From Paramyrothecium sp. XJ0827 (Eukaryota; Ascomycota; Sordariomycetes; Hypocreales; Stachybotryaceae): a DNA stretch of 64,000 bases. Every line of letters begins with the position of its first letter. The first letter of the stretch is position 1. The translations under genes and the position numbers were made by a program. Under the pieces are notes generated by a model, which was not told the origin of the DNA, did no database searches, and saw nothing but the letters and a program-made list of their open reading frames with translations. The stretch is from contig JAJFPB010000006.1 of the NCBI GenBank assembly GCA_020881915.1, forward strand, positions 3,658,001 to 3,722,000. The letters run 5' to 3'. This document shows positions 31,435 to 43,041 of this stretch, in pieces.

Positions 31435-33183
31435 CTACTCTCGGGGGATTCTAAAGACAGGATACTCCTCGCCTTCAGCCACGGGAATAATGTTAAACGT
31501 GACATAACTGTCAATGTTCTCCGGCTCCAGGGCAATGAATGCCAGAGCCGCATTCTGCTGCCTTGTGCTCACGTAGAAGCTACCAACAGGCAGCACGATC
31601 TCCCTACTTGACGATTCAGTCGTCACTGTGTTGAGGTAGTGGCCCTCGTACATCTCGGGATCAACAACCGAAGATGCAATGGTGAGAGTTTCTACGGTTC
31701 CCACGAATTCGTACTCCAACCTCTGCACCTCCACGCCAAGAATCTCGAGCCTCTCCGCGACATCGGACCAGGTTCGCGGAATGATGTAAGCCTCGGGGCG
31801 GGCTCGTGTCAGGTTTGCAATAGAAGGAGTGGTGCGCTGAAAGTCGATTGGAACTTGTACAACACTGCCGTTCCTAGTGTCAACCATGGTGAATGTCCTG
31901 TTCTCTGGAACATACGAGTCCGTGATGACGATATCCTCATCGCTGTTGATGAACTCCTCACGAGCCTCCTCGACGACAGACTTGACATCCTCAGCATTGT
32001 CTCTGGCCAGTTCGAGGATTGTCTGAATCTTGATCAGAGCAGTCGCAACACGACGCTGGAAGTGCTGATCAGCGAGGCGAATGCCACGCATTTCAAGTAG
32101 GAACGAAATGGTTTGCGTCAGGCCAACAGCGTTGCGGCCCGTGCGGGCCTCGGTCACTGCCTCTGTGAAGCGGATTCGCGAACCTGCTGTACGGTTTGAG
32201 GCGCCGGTAACGTATGGCTCCCAGCGGAGGCCGTAGGACTCGAGGCGCTCGCCAACAGCGGGAATAAACACATCAAGTAACTGCTCGCGGATAGAAGGAT
32301 GGATGTTGGGATTGATGCCACCGGAAAGGAGAGCATCGGAACCGTGCTGGTAGTGTCCACCGTAGATAGTTGGTGCCGTGAATTCGTCTGTCTCGTGGTC
32401 AGTTCGTTGCACTAAAAAGGACAAAACGATGCGACGTACGCATGTCTAGAGCAATGTGAGGGTTCCACTCGCTAAGGATACGCTTGATGCCCCCAGATTG
32501 GCCGCGCATAAGCTTGATGTGCTCTCGGTTTGGGTCGAGGTTCGAGGCGAGCTGCCTCTGGAAGTAGGCGACACCGTCGACGTTGTATCGAGGGAGGATC
32601 TTAATGTCCATCTTCTCCAAAATGGACCTAGCCCACGAAGGCTCTGCGTCTAGCTTGCCCAAGAAAGCCAGGACGGACTCGTCGGCGGCCGGCTCGTTGC
32701 CATGGATGGCAGCTTGGAGGTAAACTCGTAGCTTACTGCTTTCCCCCGAGTCTGGTAGAGACAAAAAGATGTATGGAATGGCTCGACCCTCTTCGGATTG
32801 GAAAGCCGCTGATTCGTAGGTCATCCACTCATTTCGCTGAGCGAGATTGCGGATAAAGTAGTCTTCACAATAGGTTAGCCGCCGACTGGTGAACGGCTCG
32901 GCGAAGATGGAGTCTCACCCAGCTCAATGTCGTCAGTTGGTCCCTCTGTGCCGTTGGAAAACCGAGCAGGTACCGACTCAGGCCTCAAAAAGGCGGGAGA
33001 CCGAAGAGTGATGTTCACGTTGGGAAAGTTGGCAGCAACGAGTCTGGAGTCCTTGACCGTGGGCACCCAGTTCTCGCCATATCGAAGACCTGTCTGGACG
33101 CCTCCCGACTGCGCGGAGACGACAGATGCGAAAAAAGCGGCGGCGCAAAGGCGCTGCGCCATACTAGACGCTCCGTGAACCAT
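31435..33183 (-). CDS. Secreted M14 metallocarboxypeptidase (paralogue A)
   Basis: Three exons (33183-32919, 32862-32440, 32387-31435) give 546 aa. A signal peptide lies in residues 1-26 (a second ATG seven codons in also works). Zinc ligands are His142 and Glu145 (IHGNEPA) and His230, which is split by the second intron (ALDMHEF). The likely general base is Glu328 (LLEMRGI). The family removes C-terminal residues from peptides; the signal predicts action outside the cell. The second intron is 52 nt with CTGAC 14 nt before the acceptor; a nearer AG would make an implausible 28-nt intron and misplace the ligand. The C-terminal 200 residues form an extra beta-rich domain shared with the paralogue at 56552-58216. 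A TATA-like box lies at 33271-33280. Confidence 0.9.
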
Positions 33184-35099
33184 GTTGTCGAGCTTGAAGC
33201 TTATACCAGAAAAACGAAAGGCGATGTGATACAATGGCAGGCGGTTTCCCAGCGCGTGGACCGCCTGGGCTTTTAAATACAACGGCAAGCAGTTTCCCCA
33301 TCTCTTCCGCATCGGCGGTCAACCGGAGCATGTTGGGAGCACCGCCTGTTGCCGAGCAAAGATCGTCACGTTGCATCATTGCACCATGACATCAACTAGC
33401 ACCTGGATGGCAAGAGGCTCCACGCTCTAACCGTGTTGATGCGAAGGATTGATTGGGGAGATCTTGGCGTTTGTCTCAGTCGCGGCAATCCAGGGCATTT
33501 GCCGACGCGGGGAAGATTCGGACTTGGTCTCTATCTGCGAGTTGGCGTGTTCGGAGTCTTGGAGAAGAAACGGGGAAGTTGGAGTGGCAGAAATATTTCC
33601 GCATTCGGTAGGTCCATAGATAAGCAGTCAAGGTTAATTAGTTACGACTCGCGCCATTCCCGGCGCCGCCCGTCGGTTCTCGGGTGCATGACTTGCTTGA
33701 GACGGGGCAACGCCAAGCACAAATACCTGTTTACTACCAAACAAAAGAGCTTTAGGATCAGCATCGATGTCTCCAATTTCCCCTCACTTCACTTATTGTG
33801 CTCAGTCCCCGCAATCTGGTAAGCACATAAGCCTTCGGGCCCATACTTGTGGGTTCAATGGCCTGTTGTCACTGGCGCCAAGGTGGACAGCATCCGAAGA
33901 CGTTCGCATCCGACGAACGACTTCTATTCCGGTACCGGTCCGACTGCATTGATCTATATAGACCTCTATTATAACAACATACGTTACCCCGTTATCTCTG
34001 TGTACCAGGGGATTAGCCGCATCTCGAGCAATCACAAGCTTTCACGCGACAGGGGGAATGCCTTTAATCTGGTGCCTCTCCTAGACGACGAAGTATTCAA
34101 TGTTTACGCCATCATTGCGGAACAGAAAATTCCAAATAATACCATACATTTGAATGTTGTTTTGTAACTTTTGGGGAGAATTGGTCCATGAAAGGTGTGA
34201 ATTGCCTACTGTTGATGAAAGGAGCCTCCCATGTCACAAGACGAGAGGTCGGAGGCGCATCGGCAATTGAACATTGGTGTACTCGAGGCCGGTATCTCGA
34301 GTGAATGGATTACAGAAGAATCAAGTTATCAGTCTCAACAACAGGAACAAAACCGCAACAGCACTCAACTAACTGGCCTGCTAAACAGATGCTTGCGTGT
34401 GCCTGCCGACTTCGGAGTGTTGGAAGATCTAACTAATGCATATCCAAGGGAAATTTCTGGAAAGGCGCTCACAAAAAGCTGCAAAGCGGAGACCATCCCA
34501 TCACCTTCCCAGTAAAGAACTCACAATCGTACGTTTCTCTGGCGTACCATATCAAGCTTCATAGATACGAAGTCCTGATCACAGCAGAAAATATAACACA
34601 AAATTCTCATTGCCATAATTAGTCTAACGTACGGAAGCTTCAGCAGGCCTTACATGGGGAAAATAAAGCCGTCAGAAGACATTTCACAACCAACAGTCTT
34701 CTTCGGGATGCATTTATCAACAGCGCACTCACCTCACGGTGAGGATATATCAGGTGTGGTCTAGGATTATTATTCGTCATAGTGTTGAAAGAACAAGGAT
34801 TACGGTAAGGGCATATCCTAGAGATTAAAATTGAGCAGTCCATCTGTATTATCATCTAGAGCCATTGGAGCCTGTTGTTCACTGCTGAGATATTTGTCGG
34901 GCTCACGGGATTCCGGAGATTGATTTATTCATGAGATGAACACCCACAAGTACACCTACCAGCGACCAGGACCTTGTTCTGGATTGTATAGAGACATGGA
35001 AGCGTTCTCAAATCATTATTCCCATATTTACGAACAACAGGGGAGGGGACTAAAATCGTGTCCGGGTAATTTCCCTTTCCCCTGGCAGCCCTTGGCATT
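33184..35099. other. Intergenic region
   Basis: 1.9 kb between the M14 start and the carboxylesterase end. A 20-bp imperfect direct repeat (33231-33250 and 33279-33298, three transitions) flanks the TATA-like TTTTAAATAC at 33271. The open frames at 33433-33822 and 34231-34515 have no domain and are not called. Confidence 0.4.
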
Positions 35100-36716
35100 T
35101 TAGGGGAATGGCTTGTGTTCTCCAACTCCCAGGCATACACCATCCACTTCGAGACCGCCGACATGCTCAAGAACTTTCCCGCTCGAGCCGCCAAATCGGA
35201 GGAGAAAGCCGCCATCGGGCTCGCTGGTGACCATGGGTTCCCACCCCAGCTCCTGCGGACCGTTATATGGGTCTTTGAAGAAAGCGAGGATATGGTCCTG
35301 CATCGAATGGCTAACCTCGACTTGGTAGTCGGTCGTGTTAGCGATGTGATCAAGCTGCCCGTAGGTACCAAAGATCAAGGGTGTCTCGCTGTTGTGGTAT
35401 GCGCCGAGCCATTCGTAGACGTTCAAGTTAGGAAACTCGGCTGCATATTGGAACCTGAAGACCGGAACGTCCAATCGGTTTCGATACGTGACTCCCATCA
35501 ACGCGGAGCAAACCGCGAATCTGATAGTTCCCTGGTCAACAAGTGGTTGCCACGGGCCATCAGTCAAGTTGCTTGCCGGCCACGGAACTAGCGAGGAGAA
35601 CTCGTTGGCCGTCATAGAGATCATGGTTGGCCGGCGAGCAATCTTGCCTTCCTCCGACCGTTCCGTGTAGTTGGAGAAGATAATCTTATCATCGGCAACC
35701 AAGCTGAAAGATAGCGGCGGTTGTTGTCCTTGGTCTGCGTACTGGCCGACAAAATTGGAGATTTGAGCCATTGATACTTGACGCATGCAATCGAGCTCTG
35801 CCGCAGCTTCATCCTCGCACTTGACGCTACCACATGGCGCTTCGCACCCAACGTGGCGTGCGACAAAGGTGAAGTTGGAATATGTCGGATCATCGATTGC
35901 TGAGGCAGTTAGGGCAAGGCCCGACTCCATGTAGTAAGCCTGAGCGATGGGGTCCTCATGGTAGGCGTACGCATGGATATCAGCTGAGAAGGAACCTGCC
36001 GACCTGCCCCATTGCGTGATGCGTTCTGGGTTGCCACCGAAAGCCGCAATGTTCTCGTAAACCCATTCAAGAGCAGCGCGCTGGTCGAGGATGCCGAGGT
36101 TCTGCTCGCCATCGGCTAATCCACGAGCGTTAGGGAAACCGAAAATGTTTAGACGGTAGTTGACGCTGACAACGATATGTGACTGAGATCTTTCAACCCA
36201 TGACGTTGGGATTTGCCAGGGAAGGTCTACACCACCCATGACGAAACCACCTCCCGTCATGAAAAACGCCACGGGGAAGCCGCCCTCCGGTGCCTCCCCC
36301 GTAGGCGTCCATACCGCCAAGTGCAGGCAGTCCTCGGAGGTTGCTTCACCTACAAGTCCTGATGTGTCGTTTTGAGCGCCGTTGTAGATCAGGTTGCCCT
36401 TGGTCAGGGGAAGATTCCACATGGAAATCAACGACGACACGAACTGCGGGCACGATGGCGGGTACTTGGTCGAGTAGCGATGTTCTTCAGGAGACGAAGA
36501 CAGCTTCTGAGGCGGCAGCCAGCGGCGGGACCCGACAGGCGGTTCCGCGAACGGGATCGAGCGCCATTGACGGGTGTTGGGGAATTCTGGCTCGATCAAG
36601 CCCGTGAAGGTGCCGGTGGCGGTTCGGACGGTGAGATCGGAGTCCGAGCACTTGGCGGCCTGGCCTACGACGGCCTCAGCCACCAAGACGAGGAAGGAGG
36701 ATACTGCGAACTTCAT
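35100..36716 (-). CDS. Secreted type-B carboxylesterase/lipase-like protein
   Basis: A single exon of 538 aa starting at MKFAVSS, with a signal peptide over about residues 1-20. It shows the type-B order: FTGLIEPEFPNTRQWRSIPFAEPP, SEDCLHLAVWTP, an oxyanion loop GGGF (154-158, preceded by Thr where most have His), VSVNYRLNIFGFP, LGILDQRAALEWV and the nucleophile Ser239. The nucleophile elbow reads GRSAG rather than the usual GESAG. AYHNSETPLIFGTY supplies the candidate catalytic His. Members hydrolyse carboxylic esters, including lipids and plant or xenobiotic esters. A TATA-like TATAAAAAA lies 52 bp upstream. The altered elbow may change specificity but keeps the Ser, so activity is plausible. 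Confidence 0.9.
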   Translation of the reverse strand: MKFAVSSFLVLVAEAVVGQAAKCSDSDLTVRTATGTFTGLIEPEFPNTRQWRSIPFAEPPVGSRRWLPPQKLSSSPEEHRYSTKYPPSCPQFVSSLISMWNLPLTKGNLIYNGAQNDTSGLVGEATSEDCLHLAVWTPTGEAPEGGFPVAFFMTGGGFVMGGVDLPWQIPTSWVERSQSHIVVSVNYRLNIFGFPNARGLADGEQNLGILDQRAALEWVYENIAAFGGNPERITQWGRSAGSFSADIHAYAYHEDPIAQAYYMESGLALTASAIDDPTYSNFTFVARHVGCEAPCGSVKCEDEAAAELDCMRQVSMAQISNFVGQYADQGQQPPLSFSLVADDKIIFSNYTERSEEGKIARRPTMISMTANEFSSLVPWPASNLTDGPWQPLVDQGTIRFAVCSALMGVTYRNRLDVPVFRFQYAAEFPNLNVYEWLGAYHNSETPLIFGTYGQLDHIANTTDYQVEVSHSMQDHILAFFKDPYNGPQELGWEPMVTSEPDGGFLLRFGGSSGKVLEHVGGLEVDGVCLGVGEHKPFP

Positions 36717-39700
36717 GGCACACAATTTGCTTGTAGTCCAGCGCAACTATGAGGTCCATTCAGCTTCTTTTTTATATTGATGAAAATCCGTCGTTGACCT
36801 ATGACGTTGCCGGATTCGGCTCCGTGTCTGGTAAGCTATCATGGCCGCCTCAAAAGTGCATCTAGTCAATTTGTGGAAGGTGACGACTGTTCGGTCATCA
36901 TTTGCAGGGGTTGTTGGCGGCTTGGCTGGAACTATTGACGTAGGAATCTCAGGGATAGTGCTGATGGTTGATAGGTGGATCAGCTGATGGCGTATAGAAT
37001 AGCGGGAGAACATTCGCTTGCATACAGGATTCACATTGCACGCGGGGCGGAAGGCACAGTTCTCTCAATGGACCTGCCATTTCTGTCTTACTCGGGGAAA
37101 AAAGACCGATATTTCACAGTAAGTTGTCCGACCTCTTTCGCATTGTTTGGCCGTTACCGGCTGCACGCTTTCCAGGGATAGACTATAGCCCCTGCTATGG
37201 TGAAGGGTAAAGATCCTGTTATCACCTGATAAAAAGACTGGGATGGCTCCGCATCCCACGGTGAGCGGCGCATTTATATGGATTGAGTATATGGAACCTT
37301 GGCGCACTTTGTGGAAGTGAAGGAGTCAACCAAAATTGACCTTATCTGTTGTCGTAAGCTAGAGGATTCCGAGCGGTCCGAGTGGAGAACGCGGCTAGTG
37401 GTTGTTTATCAGCAGATGCAAATATGAGACATCTGTGGTGCTTGCCTGGACTGTGCCTGGTTTTCGTGAGAAGCCCAATAACCATTCATTATCTGTTAGA
37501 CTTTCTCCTGCATCATCGGAACCACCTTCAATTATCCCACTTGCCTGTTAGTGTTCGCTAAGAAGGTAAGTAAAGCCGAGTGGAGACTGCTAGATAGCTG
37601 ATGATCAATGAAACAACCCCCTGGAATCTCTTTTATGTAATCATATCAGCAATACAGTCACTTCGAAATGTTTATAAATCTCAAGAAAGAGTGTAGCGTC
37701 TAACAAATCCCTATGCATACGTAGATAGAGGAATTCATGTGTCACAGAAAGGATTAAAAGTGTAGCTACCTATGGCTGTCTCCATGACTGGTCTTACAAT
37801 CTTCAGGTCTGCTTCTGTTGCTCACCCCCTCTTGGATAGATTTCGTGCGTAATTAGAATATCTCTGACGCCTTGCTTTGTATGAAGAAGCAGCCGTCGCC
37901 TGATTTGCCATGTTGATGGATTCCAGGCTCCGTGAACTTCTTTTCGCGCCAAACGAATGGGAGAGCGGTGAGTCGATTTTTAGATGTTGACGTCCTCAAA
38001 GACCCAGCGGACTTCACTAGTATGGAACAAATCCGGCTGCTTGGTGTAGATGGCAGGGAGAAATCCAGTTGCAAGACGGCTGACGTGGGTCTTGTTGATC
38101 TAGGCTCCTAGCTAGGGCGACTCAGGAATCTCGGCAAAAATCCGAGGTCAAAACGAGTAAAGACCTCAACATTGGTTTTTGGTTGTGTAGTTGCATGAAT
38201 ACCCATCATGGATTTGTCTTATCTACTTTGCCCATCACCATCCATTCCAGTGGGGTTTGCGTCGTATCATTGGTCCTCTCGCATGGCTAACCCAAGCAGG
38301 ATGCCTGTTGATCCTCAGGCACTTTCCCACATAATTCTCAATCAAAAGTACCAACTCGAAGCCAATATGCCGAAGTGATCTTGTGTCAAGTTACTTCGTT
38401 GGTTATTGATCCCCCAGGAGGGTCGAGCGGCCATATTGACCTGCGGGAACCGGCGACCATCCCCGAGGGCCCATGGTGTTGCCTAACCAATGGCAGTGTT
38501 CGTAAGATTAAAAACCCAATGGTTCTTTTCACAATGACATGCAAATCGTCAGTGAGGAATATGACAATATAAGACGCCAGGCCATTAGGAAAGAGAAAAT
38601 AGATAACTGCTTCAATACTATAGGAGTATAGTTTTATTGCCATAAAAATGGACGAAAAAAAGACCAAACCAGTGAAATCTGAGCCGAATGTTGTAGAGGT
38701 GTTTTAAATGTTTCAAATTGGATTCTTAGATTTTGTTACATGAGGATGTATCATCTGCTGCGTCTGTGTGTTGACTCAGCGATTGGTGCACCAAAGCATA
38801 GAGTGGCGCAGGCGGAACTCTACTAGTGATGCAGTATAAGGAAATCCCCGATGTAAAGTCAGGTCGGCAAGTGTCCATGGGACTCATCGTCGTCAGCTTC
38901 CTATGTCTGAGGTTTAAAGTCTGTACGTCCCGGAGTTAGCATTTGCTCCCTCCAGGCGGTGGAGAGTGCTCCCTCTCCTTAGCCCTTCCATCGCTTGCCA
39001 GCCTTCTTCAAGATTGGGATTGACGATCGGGCTAGGCCGGGGCACAATGACCAAGAGAATTTTCACGGCTTGTGGTCAGGTTTGTCGCCGCTAAAAGCCA
39101 GTAAAGTTCGTCCTCTGTCCTCGTTAATCACATGGGTGGGCGTTTCTTTTCAACTTCGAGTCCTTCTACGGTAGTCTCGGAGACGGGGGCGATTTGAAAC
39201 GACCTTGACTAGGAGAAAAAGCGTTTGCAATGAAATCAAGGCTACCATTCAAACACCAAAACTCATTTTCGGCGCTCAGTTGGGGCGCTACGTGATCCTC
39301 CATAGACTCAGCCGCGCTTAAAGCAGTTCAACTCGACTGCCTAATTCCAGGACAGGAATCATCCTGACGCGTAGATGTCATTACGCCATCACAGTTACAG
39401 GCGATCGCCTTTGGCATCCGAAAGCCGGGGTAGTTCGAGGGTTGCTACGCAATGCGTCACTCCTTTGGTTCGTCCATGAGTCTATCCTGCAGTCGCCAAG
39501 CAGTCCGATCAAGTAGATAGCCTGATTTATGCCCCAAATTGCGGGAATAAACTGCCAAGAGAAAGCGACGACCGTAGAGTTTGGACCACCGAAGAAATAA
39601 GTGTATGTAACTTGAGGAAAGCGCGGAGACGATGAACCTATTTCAATCTGTACTCTGCATGCTGGATCAGTAGATTCTACCAGAGGAGATTCAACCCTGA

Positions 39701-41506
39701 GCCTGACCGGTCAGGGGAAGTGGAAAAAATCGGTCCGTGGAGACAGAATAATGAAGCTCTTTCAATGTAATACATTGCGGCCTAATTTGTTCCACAGGTT
39801 ATCGCGGCTGCAGCATGCGTCAGCCATTATCCCGGGCCTTGGAAATATTCTCGCTTCTGAACCCCTGACCACGAGTCACCTGAGCACGGTGAAAACCCGA
39901 GACATTTCACACATTGGAGGTTCATACAAGAGAAGAAACAGGTACCTATGACTGAAGAAGATTTAGGCAAGTTTAGGCAAGGGAAACCGGGTTACCAAGA
40001 AAGTGGACATGGTAGCCCTGTCTCGTATCCGGAAACAAACTTAACACCTGCATACCAATATTAAAAATAGCACGGACAAGAAAGAAATTTGGATCACACC
40101 TATATTTTCATGTATCATGCGGCTCTTCGTTGTCTAGAGCGGTGTTGGCCGGGGCTGGTTGGGGCTGGTCGGGACCGACGACTGCGTCTAGCCACTGTTC
40201 ATTCCAAGGTGTCGCTGCTGGCTCTCGAATCCGCGCCACGTAAGCATGGATATATTCTATCACAACGTACACACGGCTGGGAAGCACGTTCTATGGACCG
40301 CAGATTTTGTGGAAGATGCCAAGCTTCACGCCACAGTTTTTCGCCGTGACATGTGCATTATTCTGAGATATGATAGACGTTCTAGCGTCCCGGTTGCGGG
40401 CCCGCACTTTGCAATGTGGAGAGTAGTCAGGTGACTGACCACCTATTCTACAACGAGACTCGATGAATGAGTTGAGCCTCAACAAGGTCTTGGGCATGGA
40501 TATGCCAGGGGTGAAAGAACCCAAATACGAGACCACTCTTTCTGATAGCCTTTTAATATCCATGCGTGTGACGAGATCCTGGGCATCTACCATATTGCAT
40601 AGGCCAAGCAACAGGGTAGTTGACAGGGTGCAAGCTTTGTTCCCCTTCAAGTTGAGAATTACTTGACTTCACTGAAATCGAATTGACCGGCTCCCCTGTG
40701 GATCTATTTTTAACAAGCAGCACTTTGCCTACTCGACAGCCTACAGACCACCAAATTGTTGTTAGTCTAGATCCTTGGACACTGGAGATACCGAAGGGAA
40801 ATGAGCTGCAACTCCGTAAATGGCCTTTGCGGCGAGTTACATGGCACCTCGAAGAATGCAATTTCGCGCGCACCGTCACTTGCAGTGTAACATACAAAAG
40901 CACGGCCTGTGAGGTTGAGGATGAGGATGCATACCAACCGTGCCAATGGAAATCTTCGGGGTTGTGGACCCTACCCCAGTTTGTGAAGACTTTTCATCTT
41001 GCGTGAACATACATGACGGTTTCTCATCCCTGCCAGCTGAAATTGCCCGGACTGTGCAGCCAATAACTATGCATGATCCAACGCGCGGCCCCGTATTTTG
41101 CCGTTTGGATAAATCGAACAGCGTCACGGCGCAGCATCTTCTAGGCAGTCACGCGTCAACACGAGGAACTTGATGTGCGTCTGCACGACCATTGCGGCGC
41201 AGTGTTCGTGAGTTAATTTATTGTGCCGTCCGGACGCAGGCATCATCGTTCGTAATTGGACTTATGTGAACTGTGACCCACAATGAGGCTCTACGATTGC
41301 CTTTTGTTACTGAGGAGAATGCCGAAAGGCTTTCTCTCTATAGTGACGTGGAATCGTTTCCATCCCCATTGAAAAGTATATATATGCTGAGGATCTCCCT
41401 ACTGGATTGTTTTCTCAACTCTCCAGCCCTCAACCTTAGAGTCTCAAGCAAAGGCATTATCAAAACCTCTTTTGTTTCCATCTCCGAGGAAACAGAACTC
41501 ACTACC
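36717..41506. other. Gene-poor region, 4.8 kb
   Basis: The longest stretch without a recognisable gene. It includes the carboxylesterase promoter (TATA-like box at 36768-36776) and, at its far end, the LysM gene promoter. I found no frame with a known domain, no terminal inverted repeats and no transposase relic. Short frames at 38386-38667, 40089-40349 and 40683-41006 have unremarkable composition. It could hold noncoding transcripts or strongly decayed elements. Confidence 0.4.
41377..41384 (+). promoter_or_regulatory. TATA box of the LysM gene
   Basis: TATATATA, 123 bp upstream of the ATG, followed by a pyrimidine-rich CTCAACTCTCCAGCCCTCAACC-like initiator zone. A strong TATA box is common in highly or conditionally expressed secreted-protein genes. 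Confidence 0.55.
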
Positions 41507-42312
41507 ATGAAGTCCTCCATTCTTGCAGTTGTGGCTTTTGCCTTTGCTCGCACATCGCTTGCAGCCCCAGCGGCTGTGGCAGAAGCTCCAGAAGCGACCG
41601 GGACTCAGCCACCCTTCCCGCCTCCACCCACGGTCACTGGGCCCAATGGCATCGCAACGCCCCTGCCTATACATCCTGGCATGGTGGACAACTGTGAACG
41701 TTTCCACTACGTTGAGCAACACGAAACCTGCCAAGGGATTGCTCGCAGAAACCGTGTTGTCGAGTCTGACCTTATTGAGTGGCAGCCTCCAGTAGGTCCC
41801 CAGTGCTTGAACATCTGGGCTGGCTACTACGTCTGCACTCGTACGATTGGATACACGCCCACAATCAACCAACAATGCTACACCGAGTTCAGTGCCGGCA
41901 TGAAGCTGTGGGGTGACAACAAGCCTTCTGCTCTCTCGGGGGCAACTTCATGGTGCTCTACTATGACGAGCGACCTAATCAGCCAGGGTCAGACAGTGTC
42001 CGGGTGCCGCAACGCCGCACTTGGCGTGAACCGGTTCAAGTTCGACATTACAAACCCAAGGGGAACTGGTGTCAACATTGTCATTACTCCGGAGACGTGT
42101 AGACTCCTGACGGCGATCCCCATTAACGGGTGCGCTCGCGGAGGCGATGCAGAGACGCAGGGCTGGCAGGTTCGGTAAGTTACCCTGGATCTCTTCTCTG
42201 TCCCACCCCCGTTTTCTTTTCCCAGTCTCCTCCTTGTCCACTGTTCTCTTGCTCGTAACATTGCTAACCTTGTTATTTCAATAGTGCTTATGTGGAGGCT
42301 GGAAGATGTTAA
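41507..42312 (+). CDS. Secreted LysM-domain protein
   Basis: Two exons (41507-42174, 42285-42312), joined by a 110-nt intron, give 231 aa; the second exon adds only the last nine residues (AYVEAGRC after the split Arg). The signal peptide spans about residues 1-19, followed by a Pro-rich linker. One LysM-like module lies at 62-110 (HYVEQHETCQGIARRN, then WAGYYVC) with Cys63, 75, 100 and 110. The C-terminal half (CYTEFSAGMKLWGDN to the final Cys) is a separate Cys-containing domain I do not recognise. LysM binds chitin or peptidoglycan GlcNAc chains; secreted fungal LysM proteins can shield hyphae or sequester chitin fragments. Whether this one acts as an effector is inference. Confidence 0.88.
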
Positions 42313-43041
42313 TGTTCCCGTAACATCTACTTTACGAAGCTAGAGTACTTATAACTCAGAGATTCGAAATTCACCAAGCGTCTTTGTTTCGGGTGCTTCC
42401 TGTAGCCCTCCATGTTGTATCGAGTTGTATCGAGTTGTAACACATTACGCATACCTCTCATAGGCGAATAAATTACGATAGTGCTCTCAATTATTGAGGA
42501 GTGAAAGAGGACTCTGCCTCGTTCTAGCTTCTACTTCTCCTGCTACTGGGTGTAGGTTCAACAGAAAACTTTTCAAACAGATTGAATCTTCGCCCACAGT
42601 AATATACGCTGATTTACTATCAGTTCGGCAAAGGGGTCGATGGCGTATCAGACGTAGCCAACTTAAGTTCCTTGATACTTTTGTCAAATTCACATGTAGT
42701 AATTTCAGGTAAATGTCTATTGCGCGAATTGTCGCCGGACAGTTTTGACTGCGTATTCTGGGTAAACGCATCTACTGCCTCTTGCACAATACCTTGTCAC
42801 CCTGGCTGCGTATTTCATAACTAATAGGAATATTGCAAACGGTTTCTTGAGCCCCTATCATATCCAAATCCCTTGTGGACTCAATAAAAGGCTTAGATTT
42901 CACATTATGTTTCCGTGACTAGACGATGTGTGCTAGTTAGGTGAGTCACCGCGTACCACTCCCATTCTCGGTTCTCCGTACGACCCACGTCACTTTTTGG
43001 TAAGAGAAAATTTGGTAAGAGAAATCAGAAAGGTGTGTCTT
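42313..43041. other. Convergent intergenic region
   Basis: 729 bp between the LysM and rhamnosidase 3' ends. A 10-bp unit GTTGTATCGA is repeated 2.6 times at 42414-42439, in the LysM 3' UTR zone. Otherwise AT-rich without coding signal. Confidence 0.5.

Noticed and set aside
32412..32439. 28-nt intron in M14 paralogue A
   Set aside because: Too short for splicing; a 52-nt intron with a CTGAC branch site ends further on and restores the His-Glu-Phe zinc-ligand motif.
34231..34515. 94-codon frame upstream of the carboxylesterase 3' end
   Set aside because: No domain or splice partner; starts ATG but composition is intergenic-like.
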